Positions 5,869 to 11,455 of a stretch of 12,964 bases of DNA are shown here, in pieces. The position numbers and the translations under genes are program-made. Positions within the stretch are counted from its first letter, which is position 1. The number at the start of each line of letters is the position of its first letter. The notes beneath the pieces were generated by a model. That model was not told the DNA's origin. It saw only the letters and a list, made by a program, of their open reading frames with translations, and did no database searches. This DNA is from an uncultured Spirochaetales bacterium (GTDB lineage: Bacteria; Spirochaetota; Spirochaetia; Treponematales; Treponemataceae): positions 1 to 12,964 of the forward strand of contig CAMGSV010000051.1 of NCBI GenBank assembly GCA_946061495.1. The letters are read 5' to 3'.

Positions 5869-6933
5869 TTACAGACGCATCAACTGCTTTCGCACAACTC
5901 CCGGAAAATCCTTGATGATGATTTCCTCGCCATCCTTTGTCCGCAGCATCCCCTCAAAAACACCGTACATCACGTGCTTCTGGGCTCTCAAGACAAAGAG
6001 GCTTACGGTCCGATTGTGGTCGGAAATAGGGGTGAAGGACAAATCCACCATATTCTCCGTATCCTGAATGATCCACTTTCCCCATATGCCGAAGGGAAAA
6101 GTGATTTTTACCGGTGGAAGTGGAGTCAGTTCCCCCTCCACAAACAAAATGTTCTCATTATAAATATCGGGATTCACCGCATCCAGTGAAGAGGAACTGA
6201 CAGCAAAGCTTACCGATTTCCCCCGAATTTTCCCCGTCCCCCACACCTCGCAGCTTCTTGTCCGCAGCTTGTTGTAGGACCGCACGCTCTTGAACAGGAC
6301 AGAACCCTCAAGACTGCTGGAGGTTTGCGGCTGCTTCGCAGGATGGAGGGAAAGGCTGCCCTCCAGGGGTGCAACCATGAGCCACACTGCCTGACACCGA
6401 CGCATGGTGGGAGCCGGCAGCACCGCCGCGGAGGCATGGACGGTGGAGGCCGACAGGTCCGACTTGAAGGCTCCCGTGGCCTGGGGACGCACGGAATCTC
6501 CCCTGAGGTTGAACACCAGGCTCAGCACCTGCTTGCTCATGTCCCAGCCCAGACGGATGTAGCGGCGGGGGCCAAAGGAGATGCAGGCACCGTGGCCGGT
6601 GTTCTTGGAGATGAGACGGCGGCGGGGGCCGGTCACGGTGTGGTAGATGTATTTGCGCCCCGTCTTCTTGTTCCAAAAAAGCACCTCCCCGTGGCCCACA
6701 ATCTTGAGGTCCAAGAATGAGACGGCACCGATGAACTCATCAGTATTGAAAATATATGCCAGGGAACTGCGGATGCGCAGGTCGGTGATGAAGGTGGGCA
6801 GGGGCAGCACCCCAAAGGGACGGCGGACACCACGGATGTCCAGGGAGGGGGGAATGCCGTCGAAGGTGCCGAAGACAGGCTTCCCGTTCTTCACAAGCTT
6901 TTCCGGCGGGGCTGTCATCTGCCTTGAATACAT
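5869..6933 (-). CDS. DUF2804-like protein
   Basis: The protein has 354 residues and no signal peptide or membrane segment. Its overall pattern matches my recollection of DUF2804 proteins, which are about 330-350 residues, beta-rich and of unknown function. It opens with a short segment, PPEKLVKNGKPVFGTFDGIP. It continues with YIFNTDEFIGAVSFLDLKIV and VLFWNKKTGRKYIYHTV (about 60-100), a Gly/Arg-rich turn and a strand-rich second half. The assignment is moderate and needs a profile search. ATG 6933 is chosen because GAGG at 6945-6942 is spaced 8 nt from it; Met6 is an in-frame alternative with a poorer site. It is the first gene of a minus-strand operon with its own promoter (6954-6983) and is followed after 16 nt by the TGA-split gene. 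Possible readthrough from the upstream hydrolase gene cannot be excluded, as no good terminator separates them. Confidence 0.75.
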   Translation of the reverse strand: MYSRQMTAPPEKLVKNGKPVFGTFDGIPPSLDIRGVRRPFGVLPLPTFITDLRIRSSLAYIFNTDEFIGAVSFLDLKIVGHGEVLFWNKKTGRKYIYHTVTGPRRRLISKNTGHGACISFGPRRYIRLGWDMSKQVLSLVFNLRGDSVRPQATGAFKSDLSASTVHASAAVLPAPTMRRCQAVWLMVAPLEGSLSLHPAKQPQTSSSLEGSVLFKSVRSYNKLRTRSCEVWGTGKIRGKSVSFAVSSSSLDAVNPDIYNENILFVEGELTPLPPVKITFPFGIWGKWIIQDTENMVDLSFTPISDHNRTVSLFVLRAQKHVMYGVFEGMLRTKDGEEIIIKDFPGVVRKQLMRL

Positions 6934-6953
6934 TGCACGAACCTCATTGAGGC

Positions 6954-6983
6954 ATTATACAGGATTCATTTCCCGGTGTGCAA
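6954..6983 (-). promoter_or_regulatory. Promoter of the DUF2804-like operon
   Basis: On the minus strand TTGCAC (6983-6978) and TATAAT (6959-6954) are 18 bp apart. The -10 is perfect. Transcription should start near 6947, about 14 nt before the ATG, leaving just enough leader for the GAGG ribosome-binding site. Confidence 0.65.
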
Positions 6984-7059
6984 CTCCCCCAGCCCAGTCT
7001 CAACAAAAGCCCAGACTATACCATTGCCACTGATTCAGGAAAACGAGCGTTTTATGGAG

Positions 7060-7971
7060 TCAGTCCATGATCCACTTCAGCAGGTCGGAGAAGATGAGGC
7101 TCCGGTTCTCCTCATTGAGAATCTCGTGGCGCAACCCGTGGTACAGTTGAGCGTGAATCTGAGTGTAGCCCATCTGACCCATGAAGTCCTGGGACTCCTG
7201 CCAGCCCTTCTCCCCACCGATGACAGGATCAAGCGCTCCCGCCACGAACAAGATGGGCAGGTCAGGCTTGGAGAGGAGCCAATTCTTTTTGGAATAGGTT
7301 TCCTGCAGCAGCGAGAAGAGGTTCAGATAGCCGTTGACAGTAAAGTTGAAGCCGCAGAGCTGGTTCGTGTTGTACTCCTCCACCACCTCCCTGTTGCAGC
7401 AGATCCAGCTGTTGGGAACCTCCTTGTCCGCCGCCTTGTCGTAGGGCCCCAGAACGAGGCTTCTCAACAGCTTGCTGCGGTGGCGGCTTCCCTTCTGCCT
7501 TTCCAGTTGGCGGGTGAGCCACAGGGCCACTGGCACCAGGGGATTTTTGGCGGGAGGGCCGCAGAGAATCAGCTTATCCAGATGGGAGTCGTATTTCTTT
7601 GCGTAGCAGCGAGCCACCAGGGAACCCATGCTGTGGCCGAAGAGGATGTAGGGCTTCTGGGGAAACAGCTCCTGCACCGCCATGGCCACCTGATGAAGAT
7701 CCTCCACCACAGCCACACCAGTATCGTCATAGAAGAAGCCCAGGTCATCGGCAGAACGAAGACTCTCGCCATGGCCACGATGATCGTGGATGACGGCCAC
7801 AAAACCTGCCGCCGCCAGATACTTCATGAAGTCGAAGTACCGCTCCTTGTGCTCCGCCATTCCGTGGGCAAACTGCACCACCCCCCGAATCTGGGAGTCC
7901 GGCACCATCACCACCACAGATATTTCAAGCCCGTCAGCATAGGATTCTATCGTAAAGTCCTTTCTTTCCAT
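7060..7971 (-). CDS. Alpha/beta hydrolase, monoacylglycerol lipase / lysophospholipase-like
   Basis: The 303-residue protein belongs to the serine hydrolase group often called Hydrolase_4 (monoglyceride lipase or lysophospholipase-like). Seen: oxyanion-region HGMAEH at 36-41, HDHRGHGES at 62-70, nucleophile elbow GHSMG with Ser114, the acid as Asp248 in GALDP, and His282 in GLRHE. Residues about 135-220 form the lid/cap between the core halves. There is no signal peptide, so it should act in the cytoplasm or on the inner face of the membrane. The start is ATG 7971; an in-frame TTG at 8007 lies inside the -10 hexamer and cannot be used. GAGGG upstream is spaced about 10 nt. Its promoter (8007-8035) is divergent from that of the amino-acid ABC operon and shares a 10-bp element with it. 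The precise substrate, an acylglycerol or lysolipid, is inferred from family only. Confidence 0.9.
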   Translation of the reverse strand: MERKDFTIESYADGLEISVVVMVPDSQIRGVVQFAHGMAEHKERYFDFMKYLAAAGFVAVIHDHRGHGESLRSADDLGFFYDDTGVAVVEDLHQVAMAVQELFPQKPYILFGHSMGSLVARCYAKKYDSHLDKLILCGPPAKNPLVPVALWLTRQLERQKGSRHRSKLLRSLVLGPYDKAADKEVPNSWICCNREVVEEYNTNQLCGFNFTVNGYLNLFSLLQETYSKKNWLLSKPDLPILFVAGALDPVIGGEKGWQESQDFMGQMGYTQIHAQLYHGLRHEILNEENRSLIFSDLLKWIMD

Positions 7972-8006
7972 AAAAGAGACACCCTCTGTTTCGTTTGCTA
8001 GGGACA

Positions 8007-8035
8007 AGTATACACCATAAAGATAAAGCTGTCAC
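8007..8035 (-). promoter_or_regulatory. Promoter of the alpha/beta hydrolase gene
   Basis: On the minus strand GTGACA (8035-8030) and TATACT (8012-8007) are 17 bp apart. Each hexamer matches the sigma70 consensus at five of six positions. Transcription should start near 8000, giving a leader of about 29 nt. Confidence 0.65.
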
Positions 8036-8043
8036 GCGAGTCT

Positions 8044-8083
8044 TTCAGCTATACATTGTAACGATTGAAGAATTCAGCTATAC
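8044..8083 (+). repeat. Direct repeat TTCAGCTATAC (two copies) in the divergent promoter region
   Basis: Copies lie at 8044-8054 and 8073-8083, start to start 29 bp. The similarity continues: TTGT follows the first copy after one extra base and the second directly. The second copy includes most of the -10 hexamer of the ABC operon promoter. TATACTTGTC at 8079-8088 also occurs on the opposite strand at 8012-8003, over the hydrolase -10. This could be a regulator site shared by both promoters or simply related promoter sequence. Confidence 0.55.
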
Positions 8084-8084
8084 T
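8056..8084 (+). promoter_or_regulatory. Promoter of the amino-acid ABC operon
   Basis: TTGTAA (8056-8061) and TATACT (8079-8084) are exactly 17 bp apart. Transcription should start near 8091, about 22 nt before the permease ATG. The -35 and -10 overlap the ends of the two direct-repeat copies. Confidence 0.65.
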
Positions 8085-8112
8085 TGTCTAATCTTTCGTA
8101 CCGCTGGAGACA

Positions 8113-8808
8113 ATGGTGGATTTTTCCTTTTTAAGCCGTTACTGGAGCTTCTATCTCATCGGAGCCAAGAACACCATCCTGCTGGCCCTCATCGCGGTGA
8201 TTCTGGGTACAGCCATCGGCCTGGGCATTGCCATGTGCCGAATCAGCAAGAACAGGCTCCTTCGCTTTGCAGGCACCGCCTACGTGGAGTTCATCAGGGG
8301 CACACCGCTTTTGGTGCAGCTGTTCATCATCTACTACGGCCTGCAGGCCATCGGCATCCGCTTTCCTGACATTCCCTTCATGTCGGCGCTGCTGGGCATC
8401 AACTTCTCCGACTTCATGTCCGGCGTCATCACCATGGGGCTGAACTCCGCCGCCTACGTCTGTGAGATTTTCCGTGGTGGCATCCAGTCCATCGACAAGG
8501 GGCAGATGGAGGCAGGCCGCAGCCTTGGTCTTTCCCACAACAGAACCCTCTTCCACATCATCATCCCCCAGGCAGTGCGGAACGTGCTTCCCGCCCTGGG
8601 CAATGAATTCGTTGTGGTCATCAAGGAATCCTCCATCGTGTCCATCATCGGCATCGCAGACCTGATGTACAAGGCAAACACGGTGCGGGGCAACACCTTC
8701 CAGCCCTTTGAGCCCCTGCTGGTGGCAGCGGTGGTCTACTTCCTGCTGACCTTCCCCCTGTCCAAGCTTTTGGCCTACATCGAACGGAGGATGAGAAAGC
8801 ATGACTGA
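8113..8808 (+). CDS. Polar amino-acid ABC transporter permease (HisM/GlnP family)
   Basis: This is the 231-residue inner-membrane subunit of an importer for polar amino acids. Hydrophobic segments occur at about 13-42, 55-80, 88-118, 160-185 and 205-225. The family marker GTPLLVQLFIIYYGL is at 63-77, and the cytoplasmic EAA loop that docks on the ATPase is at 133-152 (EAGRSLGL...IIIPQA). The length is normal. GGAG (8106-8109) is only 3 nt from ATG 8113; GTG at 8116, the next codon, would be spaced better, so the start may be one codon later. It overlaps the ATPase gene by 8 nt, which indicates coupled translation. No periplasmic binding-protein gene lies beside it, so the substrate (glutamine, glutamate, cystine or another) cannot be narrowed and the binding protein must be encoded elsewhere. 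Confidence 0.94.
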   Translation: MVDFSFLSRYWSFYLIGAKNTILLALIAVILGTAIGLGIAMCRISKNRLLRFAGTAYVEFIRGTPLLVQLFIIYYGLQAIGIRFPDIPFMSALLGINFSDFMSGVITMGLNSAAYVCEIFRGGIQSIDKGQMEAGRSLGLSHNRTLFHIIIPQAVRNVLPALGNEFVVVIKESSIVSIIGIADLMYKANTVRGNTFQPFEPLLVAAVVYFLLTFPLSKLLAYIERRMRKHD

Positions 8809-9577
8809 TTCAACAAACACAGAGGCAATCATCCGGGTGGAGAACCTGGACAAGCGTTTCGGAGCGCTCCATGTGCTCAAGGGCATCACGGAGGAAATCC
8901 ACCAGGGCGAGGTAGTGGTGATCATCGGGCCATCAGGCTCCGGCAAGTCCACCTTTCTGCGGTGTCTGAACCTGCTGGAGGAACCAGATTCCGGCACCAT
9001 CATCTTTGACGGATACAACCTCACCGACCAATCCATTCCCCGTCGCCGCCGGGAAAAGAACATCGACTTCTACCGCAGCGAGATGGGCATGGTATTCCAG
9101 CACTTCAACCTCTTTCCCCACAAGTCGGTGCTGGAAAACATCACCATGGCGCCGGTGCTCCTGAAGCGAAAGACACGGGAGGAGGCCACCGCCAAGGCCA
9201 TGGAGCTTTTGGAGCGGGTGGGTCTGGCAGAGAAGGCTCACAGCTATCCACCCCAGCTTTCCGGCGGACAGAAGCAGCGCATCGCCATCGTCCGATCCCT
9301 GGCCATGGAGCCCAAGGTCATGCTCTTTGACGAGCCCACCTCGGCTCTGGACCCAGAGATGGTGGGAGAAGTGCTGGCAGTCATCAAGGACCTGGCCAAG
9401 GAGGGCATGACCATGGCAGTGGTAACCCACGAAATGCGCTTTGCCCAAGAGGCAGGAACGAGAATCTTCTTCATGGACCAGGGAGTTGTCCTGGAACAGG
9501 GGAAGCCCCAGGACATCTTCACCAATCCCCAGCATCCACGCCTCAAGGATTTCCTCGGCAAGGTACTGAACGACTGA
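8801..9577 (+). CDS. Polar amino-acid ABC transporter ATP-binding protein (GlnQ/HisP family)
   Basis: This 258-residue ATPase drives the importer whose permease is encoded just upstream. Seen in order: Walker A GPSGSGKST at 43-51, Q-loop Gln100 in MVFQHFNLFPH, signature LSGGQKQR at 153-160, Walker B VMLFDEPTSALDP at 173-185, and switch His210 in VVTHEM. The MVFQHFNLFPH and ALDPEMVGEVL patterns are typical of the polar amino-acid subgroup. An insertion with IPRRRREKNIDFYRSEMG (79-96) is slightly longer and more basic than in E. coli GlnQ. GGAGG at 8786-8790 precedes ATG 8801 by 10 nt, and the start overlaps the permease stop. A strong terminator follows within 4 nt of the stop codon, so the operon has only these two genes. 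Confidence 0.95.
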   Translation: MTDSTNTEAIIRVENLDKRFGALHVLKGITEEIHQGEVVVIIGPSGSGKSTFLRCLNLLEEPDSGTIIFDGYNLTDQSIPRRRREKNIDFYRSEMGMVFQHFNLFPHKSVLENITMAPVLLKRKTREEATAKAMELLERVGLAEKAHSYPPQLSGGQKQRIAIVRSLAMEPKVMLFDEPTSALDPEMVGEVLAVIKDLAKEGMTMAVVTHEMRFAQEAGTRIFFMDQGVVLEQGKPQDIFTNPQHPRLKDFLGKVLND

Positions 9578-9580
9578 CAA

Positions 9581-9619
9581 AAGGGGCTGTTTGAAGCACT
9601 TCAGACAGCCCCTTCTTTT
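9581..9619. terminator. Strong bidirectional intrinsic terminator
   Basis: AAGGGGCTGTTTGAA and TTCAGACAGCCCCTT (9581-9614) form a stem of about 15 bp with one G-U pair around the loop GCAC. TTCTTTT follows on the plus strand and TTTTG on the minus strand. It ends the ABC operon from the left and the lipoprotein/phosphoesterase operon from the right. Confidence 0.85.
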
Positions 9620-9641
9620 CAATGACTCCCATTCAATGACT

Positions 9642-10340
9642 CTAATGGAAGCTGGTGAAATCCCAGCCACCGAAGAGGGTCTTTTTTATCTCGAAAAATT
9701 CGGTGTGGTACCGTTCGGTGCTGCCGGGAAAGCTCACCACCGCCACCGTGGGGGGATTGCCGCCTCTGGGACGGGAGCAGCTGCCGGGATTCAGGATGAG
9801 GGTGGCGCCTGCCTCCTCCCGGTAGGGGCGGTGGGTGTGGCCAAAGAACACCAGATCGGCGTTCATGGTCTCGGCGGCGGAATGGAGCAGGTCGGTTCCC
9901 ATGTCCACCAGATGACGGTGACCGTGGGCCACCATCACGTTGCGACCCGCCAGACGGAAGCTGGCCATGGGGGCGACTTCAAAACACGTGGCCCTGGGCA
10001 GGGGATTCCCCTCCTGGTCCTCCACAACAGCAAGGTCAAGGGGGAAGCTGTCGGGGTCGCCGTTGCCACGGGCGCAGGCCACAATCGGCGGCAGTGCATC
10101 ACGGAGCTTCTCGTTGCGGGAAGCCTCCTCCAGACAGGCCACAATGTCCGCCGTGCCATCCCCGCAAAAAACCAGGGCGTCGCAGTCCATACCAAAGTCC
10201 ATGATGATTTTTTCCACCAGCTCACCCTCTCCGTGGGAATCGGAGATGACCAGTATCTTTCCGCTGGTCTTTTTTTCCAGTGCCGACTGATCCTCTCTGG
10301 AGCCCACCAAGGATGGAGAATCCACACTCAAGGTATTCAC
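9642..10340 (-). CDS. Metallophosphoesterase, YfcE/MJ0936-like
   Basis: The 232-residue protein has all calcineurin-like metal-site motifs: D34 and H36 in SDSHGE, GD at 60-61, GNGD at 92-95, HGH at 139-141, and GHTH at 167-170. This is the YfcE/MJ0936 phosphodiesterase group, whose members cleave model phosphodiesters with Mn2+ and whose true substrates are mostly unknown. I place the start at GTG 10340-10338, which overlaps the lipoprotein stop TGA as GTGA (4-nt overlap), with AGGG at 10353-10350 spaced 9 nt. An in-frame ATG at 10433 lies deep in the lipoprotein gene and would add 31 residues unlike the family. Even so, about 27 residues precede the first beta strand, so an internal start is possible. 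The coupling suggests production together with the lipoprotein, though no functional link is known to me. The bidirectional terminator at 9581-9614 follows. Confidence 0.88.
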   Translation of the reverse strand: MNTLSVDSPSLVGSREDQSALEKKTSGKILVISDSHGEGELVEKIIMDFGMDCDALVFCGDGTADIVACLEEASRNEKLRDALPPIVACARGNGDPDSFPLDLAVVEDQEGNPLPRATCFEVAPMASFRLAGRNVMVAHGHRHLVDMGTDLLHSAAETMNADLVFFGHTHRPYREEAGATLILNPGSCSRPRGGNPPTVAVVSFPGSTERYHTEFFEIKKTLFGGWDFTSFH

Positions 10341-11143
10341 GATGACGCACCCTGACCCTGCCGACGGTCTATGACAAAGTGGTTCATGGGACAGAGACCG
10401 GTTTCCGGGTCGATGTACCGGGAAACCTCCCAACTCGCCCCTGCCAGCTGGCGGGCATGCACCAGCAGCTCCATGTCCAGCTGGAAGCCGCCGAAGAAGT
10501 CCGACGGCAGCAGGGTGATGTAATAGGCCGCTCGAGCAATAAGCTGGGGAATGTTTTCCTGATAGGCACCGCTTTCCTCCGTCAAATCGGCGGTGGCGCT
10601 GGCGGGCACGTACTCAATCACCATGTCACTGCCGGACTCGATTCCCAAGATGTCATCCTGGGGCATCAGGGAGATGACGGGATAGGCGCTGCGCCCCAAA
10701 TCCGTGTCCTGCAATGCAGCCAAAGCACGGTGGGTTCCCTCAGGAGCCCCCACCACCACCAGGCCCGCCACACCGTCGGCCTCCAGCATATTGGTCAAAG
10801 CGGAAATCCGTGGACTTCCCCCACGGATAAAATCCTCAGGATAGCGGTAGGACACCACCGCTCCACCATTCTCCGCCATCCCCAAGGTTCTTCCCAACTC
10901 CTGCAGAGCAGCCTCCACAAAGGCCTCGTCGTTGTAGCCATAGCCCAGCACGACACCAATTTTCCGATGAGGCTCCATAAAATTCGTCACCTGCCGGAGG
11001 GCAAGCATATCTTGATCGGTAACAGGCACCGGAACAATCAGTCGGGCACCCTCAGTGGACACAGGCTTGACCTGTTGTTTTCCGCATCCGGCCACCAACA
11101 AGCAAAGAAGAAGGAGGGGGGCCGGGAAAAGGATTTTCTTCAT
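10337..11143 (-). CDS. Lipoprotein with a periplasmic-binding-protein-like pattern
   Basis: The 268-residue product begins MKKILFPAPLLLLCLLVAGC, a type II signal peptide with lipobox V-A-G-Cys20, so it should be a membrane-anchored lipoprotein facing the periplasm or the cell surface. The mature part alternates strands and helices: RKIGVVLGYGYNDE (about 60-73), GLVVVGAP, YPVISLMPQDDI and SDMVIEYVP. This resembles a type I substrate-binding fold. I considered DUF3798, a lipoprotein family of similar look, but cannot confirm it. The start ATG 11143 fits the signal peptide. It has only a weak upstream GAG, and a -10 hexamer ends 7 nt before it, so the mRNA may be leaderless. The promoter is bracketed by a perfect inverted repeat. 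It is translationally coupled (GTGA) to the metallophosphoesterase gene. Lipoprotein status is firm; ligand and role are unknown. Confidence 0.85.
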   Translation of the reverse strand: MKKILFPAPLLLLCLLVAGCGKQQVKPVSTEGARLIVPVPVTDQDMLALRQVTNFMEPHRKIGVVLGYGYNDEAFVEAALQELGRTLGMAENGGAVVSYRYPEDFIRGGSPRISALTNMLEADGVAGLVVVGAPEGTHRALAALQDTDLGRSAYPVISLMPQDDILGIESGSDMVIEYVPASATADLTEESGAYQENIPQLIARAAYYITLLPSDFFGGFQLDMELLVHARQLAGASWEVSRYIDPETGLCPMNHFVIDRRQGQGASS

Positions 11144-11190
11144 ATCACTCACTATACTTGAATCATCGGCAATTCGCAAGAGTGATATGA
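11140..11190. repeat. Perfect 11-bp inverted repeat bracketing the lipoprotein promoter
   Basis: TCATATCACTC (11140-11150) and GAGTGATATGA (11180-11190) are exact reverse complements separated by 29 bp. The 29-bp gap is precisely the promoter: -10 at 11151-11156 and -35 at 11174-11179. The arm centres are 40 bp apart, near four helical turns. One arm covers the start codon. A dimeric regulator or looping operator is possible; the role is inferred. Confidence 0.6.
11151..11179 (-). promoter_or_regulatory. Promoter of the lipoprotein/phosphoesterase operon
   Basis: On the minus strand TTGCGA (11179-11174) and TATAGT (11156-11151) are 17 bp apart. The -10 ends 7 nt before the ATG at 11143, so transcription should begin at or beside the start codon. 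Confidence 0.6.
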
Positions 11191-11217
11191 GCGGCAAACA
11201 GACTCCAGGAGCCACCC

Positions 11218-11246
11218 TTGCGTTTCGATTTTTTTTTCGGTATATT
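11218..11246 (+). promoter_or_regulatory. Candidate promoter of the corA leader
   Basis: TTGCGT (11218-11223) and TATATT (11241-11246) are 17 bp apart, with a T-rich spacer. Transcription should start near 11253, giving a leader of about 140 nt before corA. A short inverted repeat, TGTGC (11250-11254) and GCACA (11262-11266), lies at the predicted 5' end. Confidence 0.5.
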
Positions 11247-11299
11247 TAGTGTGCTTGTTTTGCACAACTCGCCCAGAATTCTAAAGAAGGAGGTTGAAC

Positions 11300-11455
11300 A
11301 TGGATAGCGACCCTGGAAGTACCGCTGTGGACTATCACTTATGCGGCCGAGACTCATTCGGCGCCACAACCCCATCTTTAGAAGGACTTGGACATGATAA
11401 CCTATTGGCAGCAAGAAAACGGTCGCCTGCTGAAGCGGGAACCGGAAGAGCTTGA
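11300..11455 (+). CDS. Short leader ORF upstream of and overlapping corA
   Basis: ATG 11300 is preceded by AAGGAGG (11287-11293) with 6-nt spacing, the strongest ribosome-binding site in the window. The frame runs 51 codons to TGA 11453-11455. It begins Met-Asp-Ser-Asp-Pro-Gly-Ser and overlaps the first 20 codons of corA in another frame, so only the first 31 codons are independent sequence. A structured segment lies inside it: TGTGG (11326-11330) with CCACA (11364-11368), and GCCGA (11346-11350) with TCGGC (11358-11362). The peptide is not recognisable as a functional protein. Leader ORFs before Mg2+ transporter genes are known in enterobacteria (mgtL before mgtA, corL before corA), and the acidic/Pro start resembles the Glu-Pro-Asp-Pro of MgtL. 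That it senses Mg2+ here is inference. It could also be a chance ORF with a fortuitous Shine-Dalgarno. Confidence 0.5.
   Translation: MDSDPGSTAVDYHLCGRDSFGATTPSLEGLGHDNLLAARKRSPAEAGTGRA

Noticed and set aside
7010..7059. AAAACGAGCGTTTT (7041-7054) as a terminator for the hydrolase gene.
   Set aside because: The stem is AU-rich with a very small loop and no clean U-run follows on the minus strand.
6976..8001. A 341-codon open frame on the plus strand opposite the hydrolase.
   Set aside because: It is His/Gln/Val-rich with no ribosome-binding site and mirrors a gene with a complete catalytic triad. It is an antisense shadow of GC-rich coding DNA.
7972..8007. TTG at 8007 as start of the hydrolase.
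   Set aside because: It lies in the -10 hexamer of the gene's own promoter, so it would not be in the transcript.
8131..9063. A 310-codon open frame on the minus strand opposite the ABC genes.
   Set aside because: It runs antisense through the clear permease and ATPase motifs and has low-complexity Asp/His/Gly composition, so it is a shadow.
9591..10355. A 254-codon open frame on the plus strand opposite the metallophosphoesterase.
   Set aside because: It begins inside the terminator hairpin and is antisense to all the metal-binding motifs.
10338..10433. Upstream ATG at 10433 as start of the metallophosphoesterase.
   Set aside because: It would lie about 100 nt inside the lipoprotein gene and add residues foreign to the family. 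The GTGA overlap with AGGG upstream is a better start.
11253..11393. M-box (ykoK) Mg2+ riboswitch upstream of corA.
   Set aside because: The leader is about the right length but I cannot find the conserved M-box core or its three-helix layout, and there is no terminator hairpin with a U-run before corA.
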